13,190 nucleotides of DNA from Candolleomyces eurysporus (taxonomy: Eukaryota > Basidiomycota > Agaricomycetes > Agaricales > Psathyrellaceae): NCBI GenBank assembly GCA_027579435.1, contig JANBPK010001738.1:1-13190 (forward strand), written 5' to 3'. Below, one piece after another: positions 1-7,349 of the stretch. How positions within the stretch are numbered: the stretch's first letter is position 1; the number at the start of each line of letters is the position of its first letter. The notes beneath the pieces were generated by a model. The model ran no database searches. It was not told the origin of the DNA and worked only from the letters and a program-made list of their open reading frames with translations. A program made the translations under genes and the position numbers.

Positions 1-1440
1 AGACACCTAGATGAGTGGGTGCCTAAGGTTCAAGAGTGGTTGACTACACCAGCGGTGAGGCCGCGTGAAGTTGCCAACAAGGATTGGAAAGAATTCGAAC
101 GATTTGCTACCAAGTTTTTCACATCAAAGGACGGCCGGCTGTACAGGCGAGAAGATGGTGAAGGCCACCATCGCCTCTATATTGAGCCGGCACGACGAAT
201 GTCTATATTGAAGCAGGCTCACGATGCTAATGGACACCGAGGCAACTTTGCTACCCGGTCCTTTGTGTCTACTCGTTTCTGGTGGCCGGAACTGGAGCGG
301 GACGCTGAGATGTATGTGAAAACATGCCATCTCTGCCAAGAACGACAGAAGGTTCTGGTTAAGATCCCTCCTACGGTAACAGCGACTCCATCCATATTTC
401 AGGTTGTACACATAGACACCATGCATATGACGCCGCCTAGTAATGGTCACAGTTATATTGTACATGGTCGTTGTGCACTTACCTCTTGGATGGAGGGGAG
501 ACCTCTTAGAAAAGAGAACACAGCAGCCATTGGAGCTTGGCTCTTCTCGGACATCATATGTAGATGGGGCTGCCTGAGGCAAATCGTGACCGATAACAGT
601 GGACCGTTCATTGCGGCGGTTGACTGGTTAAGAAAGAAGTATGGTATTACTGGCATCTCTATCTCGGGATATAACTCCAAAGCTAATGGATGAATCGAAC
701 GGCCCCATTGGGATGTCCGCCAGAGTCTGTATAAAGCAACGGGAGGGGATGCTAGCAAGTGGTTTTGGTTCTTTGACCATGTTATGTGGGCAGATCGCAT
801 TACGGTTCAAAAACGATTGGGACGCTCTCCCTTTTTCCTACTTACAGGAGCCGAACCGGTGACACCGCTCGACGTACAAGAAGCTACATGGTTGGTGGAA
901 CCGCCCACTGGTTTGATCTCAACTGAGGATTTGATTGCGGCGCGAGCTAGAGCACTTGCCAAACATCAAACTCATGTTGAGGAAGCAATGCGAAAGGTGG
1001 ATTTAGAAAAACGAAAACGTGTAGAAGAATATACAAGAGCTAATAAGGCAACGATAAAAGACTGGGACTTCAAGCGGGGCGACTTAGTGCTTATGCGAAA
1101 TACCGCGGTTGAGTCCAGTCTTAATAAAAAGATGAAGCCGCGTTACTTAGGACCCATGGTAGTGGTTACTCGAAATAAAGGAGGAGCTTATATTCTAGCC
1201 GAGTTAGATGGCTCGGTTTATCAGAACAAGGTTGGCGCCTTCCGAGTTATACCATACTATCCAAGAAAGTCAATAAAGGTTGGACTAGGAAAAGATTCTG
1301 GATTCGATTTGAACGAGGAAGCAATACAAGAATTATCTAAAGGTACAGACGATGGTAATGAAGGCTTTGTAGACTATAATTTCGAAGCTATGCCCCGCCT
1401 GAGAATAGCAGAGGTAGAAGATGGTAGTGAGAGCGACTAA
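1..1440 (+). pseudogene. pol C-terminus: Ty3/gypsy integrase, interrupted by one TGA
   Basis: Integrase joins retrotransposon cDNA to chromosomal DNA. The frame is open from base 1, so the start lies outside the window. It has the N-terminal zinc-binding HHCC module (His codons at 220 and 235, Cys codons at 325 and 334, spacing H-x4-H and C-x2-C). The catalytic core follows, with Asp at 415 (context HIDTMHM), Asp at 592 (context VTDNSGPF) and Glu at 697 (context IERPHW), 34 codons between the last two. The C-terminal domain has a GPY/F-like stretch (RYLGPMVVVTR...GAYILAELDG, about 1141-1215). A TGA at 691-693 lies two codons before the catalytic Glu, and the same frame resumes directly and runs to TAA at 1438-1440. 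A single C-to-T change from CGA could have made the stop. The copy is probably inactive unless read through. Confidence 0.93.
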
Positions 1441-1444
1441 TGGA

Positions 1445-2987
1445 TTACTCGGACTCTTCCTCCTCTTCCATAAGGTCTGCCTCCTCCTCAGCAGCTTCAA
1501 CTTCTCCTGCGGCGCCAGTTTCCTCCATCTCAATGTCTTCATCACCCCAAGAAAGAACTTCTCCCTCTTCCTCGATCGTCTCAGGGACGGTTTCCTTCTC
1601 CGGTTCCTCCTCCTTTTCCTTCTCCTTGACCGGCTCTTCAACGGTCTCCTTCTTCTTGACAACGGTTTTTGGTTTCACGGCAGCACGCTGTTTCCCCTTC
1701 CCTTTACTGGCCTCGGCAGTTGACGTGGCTTGAGTTTTGGCTCGAGTCTTGACCTCGCTAGGCTCTCGCGCGCCTTGGCTTTCGTCTTCGTAGCCGTCTC
1801 CTTGGCCTTAACCTTAGCGGATCCCTCGGTAGTAACCTTGGAGGAAGGTGCCTCAGCCTTTGCAAGCTTTGGTTTCTTCTCCTTCGGTTCCTTGGGAGTC
1901 TCCTTAGGGGTGTCCTTAGTTTCCTTAGGGACCTTCTTCGCAGGAGACGGAGTCGGGGTAGGAGTGGGGTCGGCGGGAAGCGAAGCGGGGGGGATCGGGA
2001 AGGTGCGAGTCACGTTCGTACCGGTTACGGAGGGACGCGAGTTGCATGACGCTCGCGCGGCGTAAGAAAGAAAGAGCTTCAATCTCGCCATCGATCCTGG
2101 CTATGTTGGACTTAAGGCAGTTCATTTGATAGAACAAGTCTAAAGCCGGGTGGGTTGCTCCTATAGCACTCTCGATAGCGACGGAGGTTTGTTGATATTC
2201 CTCTGCGAATAGGCCACTGTCAAAGGTGGTAGCTAAAATAATAGAAACATTGAGTATAACGGAAAGAAAAGAAAGGAAATGGTGCCGCACCATAAGGACA
2301 AAACTCGGAGGCGCTGCTGGACGATGCAGGAAGCCTGAAGGGAGTGTTCGGGAGTTGTCCCATAGCAGAGAACTGGTACGGCACAGGTCAATATCAGTGG
2401 TTTGGGGGACACGAACGGCACATACACTTCGTTTGGTTGGAACGGTGCGAAGGGTATCCCGACCACCACTGCGGAGGACGTCCCTGGTTTCTCGACCAGT
2501 TTGAGCCCAGTGTGGGAGCGGCTGGAAGACAAGGTAAGTAAAGGGAAACGGTATAAGGATGGTATGGCACGAACCTGGTCGCCACAATCTCTAATTCCGG
2601 ATCGGATAAGTCGCTGCAAAGCAACTCGTAATTCCTTAGGAAAAGGATTGTGGGCGTAATGAATAGAAGCGGTGGAATGGATGTCGTTCAGGTGGTTGTC
2701 CTGAAGGATGGCCTGACCCACGACCTCGGGTTTGCTGAGTAGAGTCGGGTTATGGGTCAGGATGTGAACCTGGCAACAGTAAAGGTATCAGTGGCTGCGT
2801 GGCGCGAAAGGATTCTGGGATAGCATACCGCTTGCTCCACCAAGGGTTGGTTGAGGGTCGAGTTCTGGGTAATGGTGTGCTGGGCAGGAACCGACGGAGT
2901 AAGGAAGAACTTGGGACGGATCTCTGTGAGACGCTCCTTCCAGAACTCAGCGATATTGCTAGAATTCATGAGAGGTTGCGAAGCCAT
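1445..2987 (-). pseudogene. antisense gene A: spliced hypothetical protein with charged tail, apparent frameshifts
   Basis: Not recognised as a known family. Exon 1 (2987-2829, 53 codons) starts MASQPLMNSS. A 59-base intron (2828-2770, GTATGC...TTGCCAG, branch-like CTGAT) joins in phase to exon 2 (2769 to about 2291; VHILTHNPTLL... to ...CIVQQRL). A second intron is needed; 2290-2217 fits the phase but its GTGCGG donor is weak. The last exon has a helical, possibly coiled stretch (GLFAEEYQQTSVAIES... to ...LASLRNRYERD), then Pro/Lys/Thr repeats, a Lys-rich stretch and a very acidic end. Two one-base frame shifts are required: one at a seven-base G/C run (1987-1993), one near the GCGCGC at about 1764-1772. 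Total about 470 aa. Its stop (1445-1447) is four bases from the pol stop, tail to tail. Either it is a decayed copy or the assembly has indels. A second candidate ATG lies at 3243-3245, beyond an LTR fragment. Confidence 0.6.
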
Positions 2988-2995
2988 GATAAAGA
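2972..2995. repeat. 24-base direct repeat, left copy, containing the gene A start codon
   Basis: This matches 3230-3253 with one G/A difference. Both copies contain, on the minus strand, ATGGCTT(C/T)GCAACCTC preceded by TTTATC. Together they bracket the LTR fragment at 2992-3225. At 24 bases they are far longer than the 4-6 base target duplications of LTR elements, so simple integration does not explain them. Confidence 0.75.
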
Positions 2996-3225
2996 CAAAG
3001 ATACCTGAGTTGAGAAGTGTTATACGCTTCAACCCCTGGTTTTAACAGAGAAGAAAATCTAACTAATTCTTAATACTCACTACTACCCCCACGACTGGCA
3101 CTTGATTTCGTGCGGCTCGACTACGGTACAAAGCATCGACTTAAAGATTTTATGCGGCTCGACTTACTTGGTTGGGTTGTGTGTGGTGTTGGTGTTTAAG
3201 TGGTCTCGCCGTTTCCATCTCATCA
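2992..3225 (+). repeat. Truncated LTR fragment (3' end of the 6524-7765 LTR family)
   Basis: This stretch lines up with 7529-7765 in the same orientation at roughly 94% identity by eye, including CTACTACCCCCACGACT, TGCGGCTCGACTTACTTGG and the terminal TGGTCTCGCCGTTT. It lacks the first kilobase of the LTR, including its TATA box. It sits between the two candidate start codons of gene A (2985-2987 and 3243-3245). Read on the minus strand it offers a good GTAAGT donor (revcomp of acttac, about 3163-3168), so it may contribute a new first exon or intron to gene A transcripts. Confidence 0.85.
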
Positions 3226-3229
3226 TTTG

Positions 3230-3253
3230 GAGGTTGCAAAGCCATGATAAAGA
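3230..3253. repeat. 24-base direct repeat, right copy, with upstream candidate start of gene A
   Basis: Partner of 2972-2995. The ATG here (minus strand, 3245-3243) lies about 110 bases below the TATA box at 3356-3365, a normal distance, so this is probably the original gene start. Reading on from it enters the LTR fragment and stops after about 30 codons unless spliced. Confidence 0.7.
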
Positions 3254-3355
3254 AAAGATGGCAAGGGTTAAGAGACGATAACGAGAAAGTTCGAGGAGTG
3301 TAGGAGTACTGCTAAGTCTGGTGCGGCATGAAGTCGTTGCCTGCCTGGCATCCTG

Positions 3356-3365
3356 CTTTTATACG
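3356..3365 (-). promoter_or_regulatory. TATA box of antisense gene A
   Basis: The minus strand reads CGTATAAAAG. It lies about 110 bases upstream of the ATG at 3245 and about 370 upstream of the ATG at 2987. It is followed further upstream by a perfect GC-rich palindrome at 3400-3416. It supports independent transcription of gene A, opposite to pol. Confidence 0.55.
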
Positions 3366-3399
3366 ATAGTGGACTGAGACCGCTCCAAGTGATGACGAT

Positions 3400-3416
3400 G
3401 CTCGCGCGGCGCGAGC
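3400..3416. promoter_or_regulatory. CGCGGC palindrome upstream of gene A
   Basis: GCTCGC-GCGGC-GCGAGC is a perfect six-base inverted repeat around GCGGC. The same core recurs in the gene B promoter (5971-5986) and in the LTR. It could be a protein-binding site or an RNA hairpin; the sequence alone does not decide. Confidence 0.45.
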
Positions 3417-3440
3417 TGTCTTGTTTCTCCCATCCAGGTC

Positions 3441-3477
3441 AAGCCGAGGACGGCTTAGATTTTGGTTTGGGGGAGGG
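3441..3477 (+). promoter_or_regulatory. Hairpin plus internal polypurine tract
   Basis: AAGCCGAGGACGGCTT (3441-3456) is a six-base-pair stem with an AGGA loop. Six bases later comes TGGTTTGGGGGAG (3463-3475). The same arrangement with a different stem sequence stands directly before the LTR at 6524. In LTR elements a purine tract primes plus-strand DNA. This copy is either a central tract or the 3' end of a second element whose LTR once began near 3478. Confidence 0.55.
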
Positions 3478-3850
3478 ATAGTGCCACTATAGCGTCACTA
3501 CCGAGACTAAAGGAGACAAGTGAGACTAAAAGAAATTTTTCGATATTCTCAAAGCAAATCTCAAGAAGTTCTCTTACTCAGGAGTGGGGCGGCGCGGATT
3601 TGGGCAAAGAAATTACTTAGAAAAGGATACGAACCTTACGAATGCCAAGCTCAGGGCTTAGGAGAAGGGACTTAGGCAATTTCTTACTCAGTCACACAAG
3701 GAGCGGCAGCAAGAAAAAGTATGATATTGGTGCTGAAGATACACCTATACAACTGGCACCACAGTTGCATAGGGGACAAGACTACAAGAAAACTTAAGAA
3801 AAGGAGCTTTCACACCCCGTGGCAAGACGTCCCAACCCGATTATGACCCA
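3478..3850. other. Stretch without a recognisable gene between the internal purine tract and gene B
   Basis: AT- and purine-rich, many stops, no open frame worth calling. It may be the remains of an LTR that followed the purine tract at 3463-3477, but it shows no clear similarity to the LTR at 6524 and has no TG start. It contains a small inverted repeat, CAACTG-GCACCA-CAGTTG (3750-3767). The 3' untranslated part of gene B should also fall here. Confidence 0.5.
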
Positions 3851-4041
3851 CTACTCCCTCCGTCGACGTTTAGAAGCGAGCCCGATAAGGGGGTTGATGT
3901 TAGAGGTTGAGGTGGCGGGAGCGCTACTTGAAGCCTTTTTGGAGTGAGCGTTGTAGGCGGCAAAGGTCAAGAGATGGAGGCGTAGGGAGACATACCGCAG
4001 CAGGTTGAGTGGAAGGACCCTCACCGAGGTCATCCTCGTCA
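3851..4041 (-). pseudogene. Possible shifted C-terminal extension of gene B
   Basis: Just past the gene B stop, the neighbouring minus-strand frame reads SGPAPPDDEDDLGEGPSTQ, in keeping with the acidic ...SDDEMEVDLG before the stop. A GTATGT donor at 3995 and an AG at 3935-3936 (61 bases, CTCAC branch-like) would join it in phase to ASSSAPATSTS..., ending in a basic KRRRRE before TAG at 3851-3853. A one-base shift near 4050-4075 would connect it to gene B, giving a longer protein with a nuclear-localisation-like end. The acceptor (AAAAAG) is poor, so this is tentative. Confidence 0.35.
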
Positions 4042-5897
4042 TCAGGAGGCGCCGGGCCGGAAGCCCAGGTCAACCTCCATCTCGTCGTCCGACGCGGCGG
4101 GAGGGCGGAAGTAGATCGAGTCCTCATAGTCAGTAGACCATCGGTACTCGACTTCATCCGGTTGCATCATAGTCGCATTGAGGCGGCGCGGGAACAGCAT
4201 GGGAGTGTCCAAGGGCACTCGATGAGCGAACTCGAGTAGTTCACTGAAACCACAGACGTTCCGGAAGTAGTCGTTGAGGCCGGCATCCCCACGGCAAGCG
4301 TAGACCCGTTGCATGACAAGGGACAAGGTCCCAACCTTGGCCTCGGTCATCTTGATGAGGTCGTCAGCCTGGGTGGTGGCGATCTGGGCCATGGATCGCA
4401 GGTTCAGGCCGTCAGACACCAGCGATGTGATATCTGTGGTGCGGTGCGAGGAACGATAAGCCAAAAGAAGAGGAATAAGACTAAGAAATATGATACTCAC
4501 TGATGGGGGAATCTTCACCAGCATAGAAGAGATGCTGGGAGGATTGGAAGCGAGGAATGCGGGCGTCAAACCCACAGGCCTGCTTCAGGCGGGTGCACTG
4601 ATCACAGCGTACATGGTTTAGCATGTCGCCGCCTGTGCAACGAAGCCCAAAGTGGCAGCATTGGCCACAGGAGGGACGAACCTACCCAGTAAGAAGAATA
4701 CAAGAGTGAGAAAAAGGTAAAAATAAGGTAAAAGAAAATAGGAAACTCACCCAGTCGGGAGGGGTGCCTTGTTGGATCGGAAGTGTTAGCTCACTCAGGC
4801 CCTCACCCTGACGAAACAAGGGACCGTCTCGGTAGATGGGCAACTCGCCTGGCGCCTCGACGCAAGGCAGAGAATCGGCCTTCGGGGGTTTCTTCTTCTC
4901 GAAAGCGACACGAGGGCGGACACTGAGAGGTGGGAGCAGATAAGAATGCTCCAGGACAGTTCCGGGGCGGTCCATGACACCCATTCTTCTGGTGGTGGGG
5001 CCGGCCGAGCAGGAGTGGTGACGACGACGACGACGACGACGACGATGAGAGGGCTCTTCAGGAGCGAATTCTTCATCATTGTCATCCATCACGACAGCCG
5101 CACCGGAGGCTGACTCTGAAGAAAGTCAGAGGGCCAATCCCCATTATAAATGAGGAATGGCGGTAGGAAAGAAACATAACGAGATAAGATAATCAGTAAC
5201 GAGGTTACAAAGAGAGGGCAAAGAATAACTTACCTGGGAGGGGGCCTTCAGGAGCCCCGGCAGCTTCCAAGGCCTCGGCTTCCTCTCGAAGGGCTCGAGT
5301 GGCATGGGAAGAAAAGACCTCCCGGGCCACAGCCAGGACAGGGTCGCCAGCGGATTGGAAGCCCTGGAAGCGGACGGTAGGTATCCCATCCGACAACCAG
5401 GACCACTCATTGTCGTTAGCGTTGAGAAGGTAGAAGAATTGGTCCGGCGCGACCCGTCGCATAAGAAAAGACACCTGGAGGCAGAAGTCTGCCAGGTCGG
5501 CGTTGTGACAAACATGGTAGTCAGAGTACGCGGTAAGCTATGAAAAAGGAAAAGAGAAGTCAGCGACAATAAAAAGAAGAAAGGAAGGAAATGGGGCGGC
5601 ACGTACAATGTGAGGGGCCAGAGTTGAGATAAACGCAGACAGCTGGTCGGGAAGGTTGCCGGAACCATCGATGACTGCGCCCGGGTCGAGGTAGTTCCCC
5701 AGGGTGTCCAGGGAGTTTAGAAGCAAGGGGTACTCCTCCGCAGTTAGCGCAGGCTCACCGACCGTAGAACAACGAGTACGATATGTACGGCGGAGTGGAG
5801 GAGGGGAAGGAGATGGCGAAACGGATGGCGAAACACGAGCGGCGCGGGCCCTGCCCTTGCCTTTAGAAGTGCTAGCTTCGGGAGGAGGAGAGCTCAT
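4042..5897 (-). CDS. antisense gene B: five-exon protein with a Zn2Cys6-spaced cysteine cluster
   Basis: Five exons (5897-5607, 5537-5234, 5115-4751, 4681-4501, 4433-4042) total 1533 bases and read in phase to a 510-residue protein. Introns have good donors (GTACGT, GTAAGT, GTGAGT, GTGAGT) and AG acceptors, with CTGAC branch-like sites in the first two. The start MSSPPPEASTSKGKGRAR is Ser/Pro/basic; residues 1-45 look disordered. Residues 98-198 form the best-ordered part (LTAYSDYHVCHNADLADFCL...). An acidic patch is followed by eight arginines (223-230). Cysteines at 325, 328, 335, 346, 349 and 356 give C-x2-C-x6-C-x10-C-x2-C-x6-C, the spacing of fungal Zn2Cys6 clusters, with an extra Cys at 329. 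The second half (CDQCTRLKQAC) is closest to the usual motif; the cluster is central, not N-terminal as is common. Nuclear DNA-binding is a guess. It lies inside the retroelement, opposite to pol, with its own TATA box. No stop or shift is needed, so it may be functional. Confidence 0.8.
5021..5044. repeat. (ACG)8 trinucleotide repeat coding for eight arginines in gene B
   Basis: Eight uninterrupted ACG units on the plus strand read as CGT codons for Arg on the minus strand. A pure codon run suggests recent slippage, so the arginine tract may vary in length between copies. Confidence 0.9.
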
Positions 5898-5955
5898 GGT
5901 TAGGCAGAAAAGCAGGAGAGAGTGAGGGGGAAAAAGGGNCTTCTGGCCCTCCCCT

Positions 5956-5964
5956 CTTTATAAA
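5956..5964 (-). promoter_or_regulatory. TATA box of antisense gene B
   Basis: The minus strand reads TTTATAAAG, about 60 bases upstream of the gene B ATG at 5897. A CTCA-CGCGGCC-TGAG inverted repeat (5972-5986) lies just above it, as at gene A. This supports a dedicated antisense promoter. Confidence 0.55.
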
Positions 5965-6488
5965 CCTCTCGCTCACGCGGCCTGAGATCTCAGATAAAGG
6001 AAGACAAAAGATGTTCGAAAAGACAAAANGTGTTCGCGTGTCTGCATTGTCTGCAGAGGAACTGAATACTACGGGAGGACTCGTAACTCTCAAGACTTCA
6101 AGGAAAAAGGTTAATTCTGACACAGAACTCAGGCCGCCCGAAAAGCTATGACTGCTGCGGCTTCGAATTTTGTATAGGTATTCTACGAAGACTTGAAACG
6201 ACAGAACGGTACTATAAGCGCCTTGACAGGTCGCGAAGTACCAAAACCTAAATCGTGATGGCCGTGAGGCGGCGCCAATCAGATTTTGCTTCCGCGTGCC
6301 TGACGGGGCTGCGACCTGGGAATTTTCTCACACACGACGGGACCGAGTAAGAGTCGGGACAAGTGTATGCAAAAGACAAAGTGAAGTTCTGATGCGGCGC
6401 AAAGGGATTTGGTCTCTAAGCGCCGGGCCAAGACTGAGCTGTGTGTTTCTAAAAGGCAAAGGATCAGAACTTGCTGCTCTATACACCA
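5965..6488. other. Non-coding upstream region of gene B
   Basis: No convincing gene. It contains an imperfect 18-base tandem duplication around AAAGACAAAA(N)(G)TGTTCG (6001-6036), several GCGGC cores (about 6157, 6269, 6394), and an N at 6029. It probably carries the gene B promoter and the 3' untranslated part of the retroelement's sense RNA. Confidence 0.5.
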
Positions 6489-6523
6489 CGACTGAGGACA
6501 GTCGAGAGCTGGTTTGGGGGAGA
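6489..6523 (+). promoter_or_regulatory. Hairpin plus 3' polypurine tract directly before the LTR
   Basis: CGACTGAGGACAGTCG (6489-6504) is a six-base-pair stem with an AGGA loop. After five bases comes TGGTTTGGGGGAGA (6510-6523), and the next two bases, TG, open the LTR. This is where the plus-strand primer of an LTR retrotransposon is expected. The layout repeats that at 3441-3477. Confidence 0.75.
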
Positions 6524-6527
6524 TGAT

Positions 6528-6601
6528 ACGACCGTGTTCGCTTTTTCGCAAATAAATACCACTTTATTGAATAAACAGTTCATAATTCAATACACGGTCG
6601 T
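6528..6601. promoter_or_regulatory. Stem-loop near the LTR start enclosing AATAAA signals
   Basis: ACGACCGTGT (6528-6537) pairs perfectly with ACACGGTCGT (6592-6601). The 54-base loop holds AATAAA twice on the plus strand and a TTTATT (AATAAA on the minus strand). It could act in RNA 3'-end formation, or be a DNA inverted repeat; function is unknown. Confidence 0.4.
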
Positions 6602-7340
6602 GTCTAATCTAATCTCTACACTACGGAACCCTGCCGGTATTAAGATAGCTCGCGCGGTGCAAAGGAAAACAAGAGAGTACACTACTCTTGGGTTCGCGAG
6701 AGTTGGAGTCTACTCGAGGACTGCCAACTTAGAGGCGCGCCACCATATACCCGAGATTAGGGTTTAGTACGTTAGCCGGATGGCGCCACTTCAGATCAAA
6801 CGGCCTGCCCTGCAGCAGAACAACCTGGTTTCACTACTAGGCAATAGAGAGGGTCTCCGAGGCACTTAAGGAACTCTATCTCTCGCACGGCCTCATACCA
6901 ATTGAGTATATTCAGTGCTAGAGCAGTGGGGACGAGTTCCTAAGCATGCAAAGAGATGCGCGGCAAGAGTCTGGCACGTCAAACGGCATGATGGCTGGTG
7001 CGGCACGACAAAGGAGCTCGAGAAACTCTGAAAGGAAAAGTCATTCACGGAAAGAGATACCCGGAAAGCGGTCTCCAGGGACTTGCCAAGACAATTGACG
7101 GAGGTCCGACTCCTCCTCACGCGGCTTGAGCAAGAGCAACCCAAGGTGGCGGTTGGTATAACCGTAAACCGACCACCCTCGATCAACTTCGGCATTTCAT
7201 TCGGCAAACCAGAAAAGGCAAAAGACATCTATTAATAGTCACGGCGCGGCCTGGCAAGTGGCGCGGCGGCACCTTGGCGTATCCAATACCCTCTTTTTAT
7301 CTCTTTCTCTCTCTCTCTAGCTGGGGCCTGGACTCTTTTA

Positions 7341-7349
7341 TTTATAAAT
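7341..7349 (+). promoter_or_regulatory. TATA box inside the LTR
   Basis: TTTATAAAT follows a CT-rich tract and lies about 420 bases before the LTR end, a plausible site for the retrotransposon promoter at the U3/R border. Confidence 0.5.

Noticed and set aside
1421..2065. Plus-strand Ser- and Phe/Leu-rich open frames opposite gene A
   Set aside because: They mirror the Lys/Glu/Pro-rich minus-strand codons; low-complexity composition keeps several frames open.
2487..2540. Extra 53-base intron in gene A exon 2 (GTTCGT...TTCCAG, minus strand)
   Set aside because: Splicing it would leave a less protein-like frame; without it the frame stays open from 2769 to 2236.
2402..2659. Plus-strand frame with a perfect GTAAGT donor at about 2535
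   Set aside because: No matching acceptor or neighbouring plus-strand exon was found, and the minus-strand frame is open over about 490 bases here.
3726..3745. TGGTGCTGAAGATACACC as a tRNA primer-binding site
   Set aside because: No LTR end precedes it, and it follows rather than precedes the retroelement genes.
7291..7320. CT-rich tract ending in TAG as a splice acceptor
   Set aside because: It lies in the LTR just before the TATA box with no exon downstream; a promoter pyrimidine tract is simpler.
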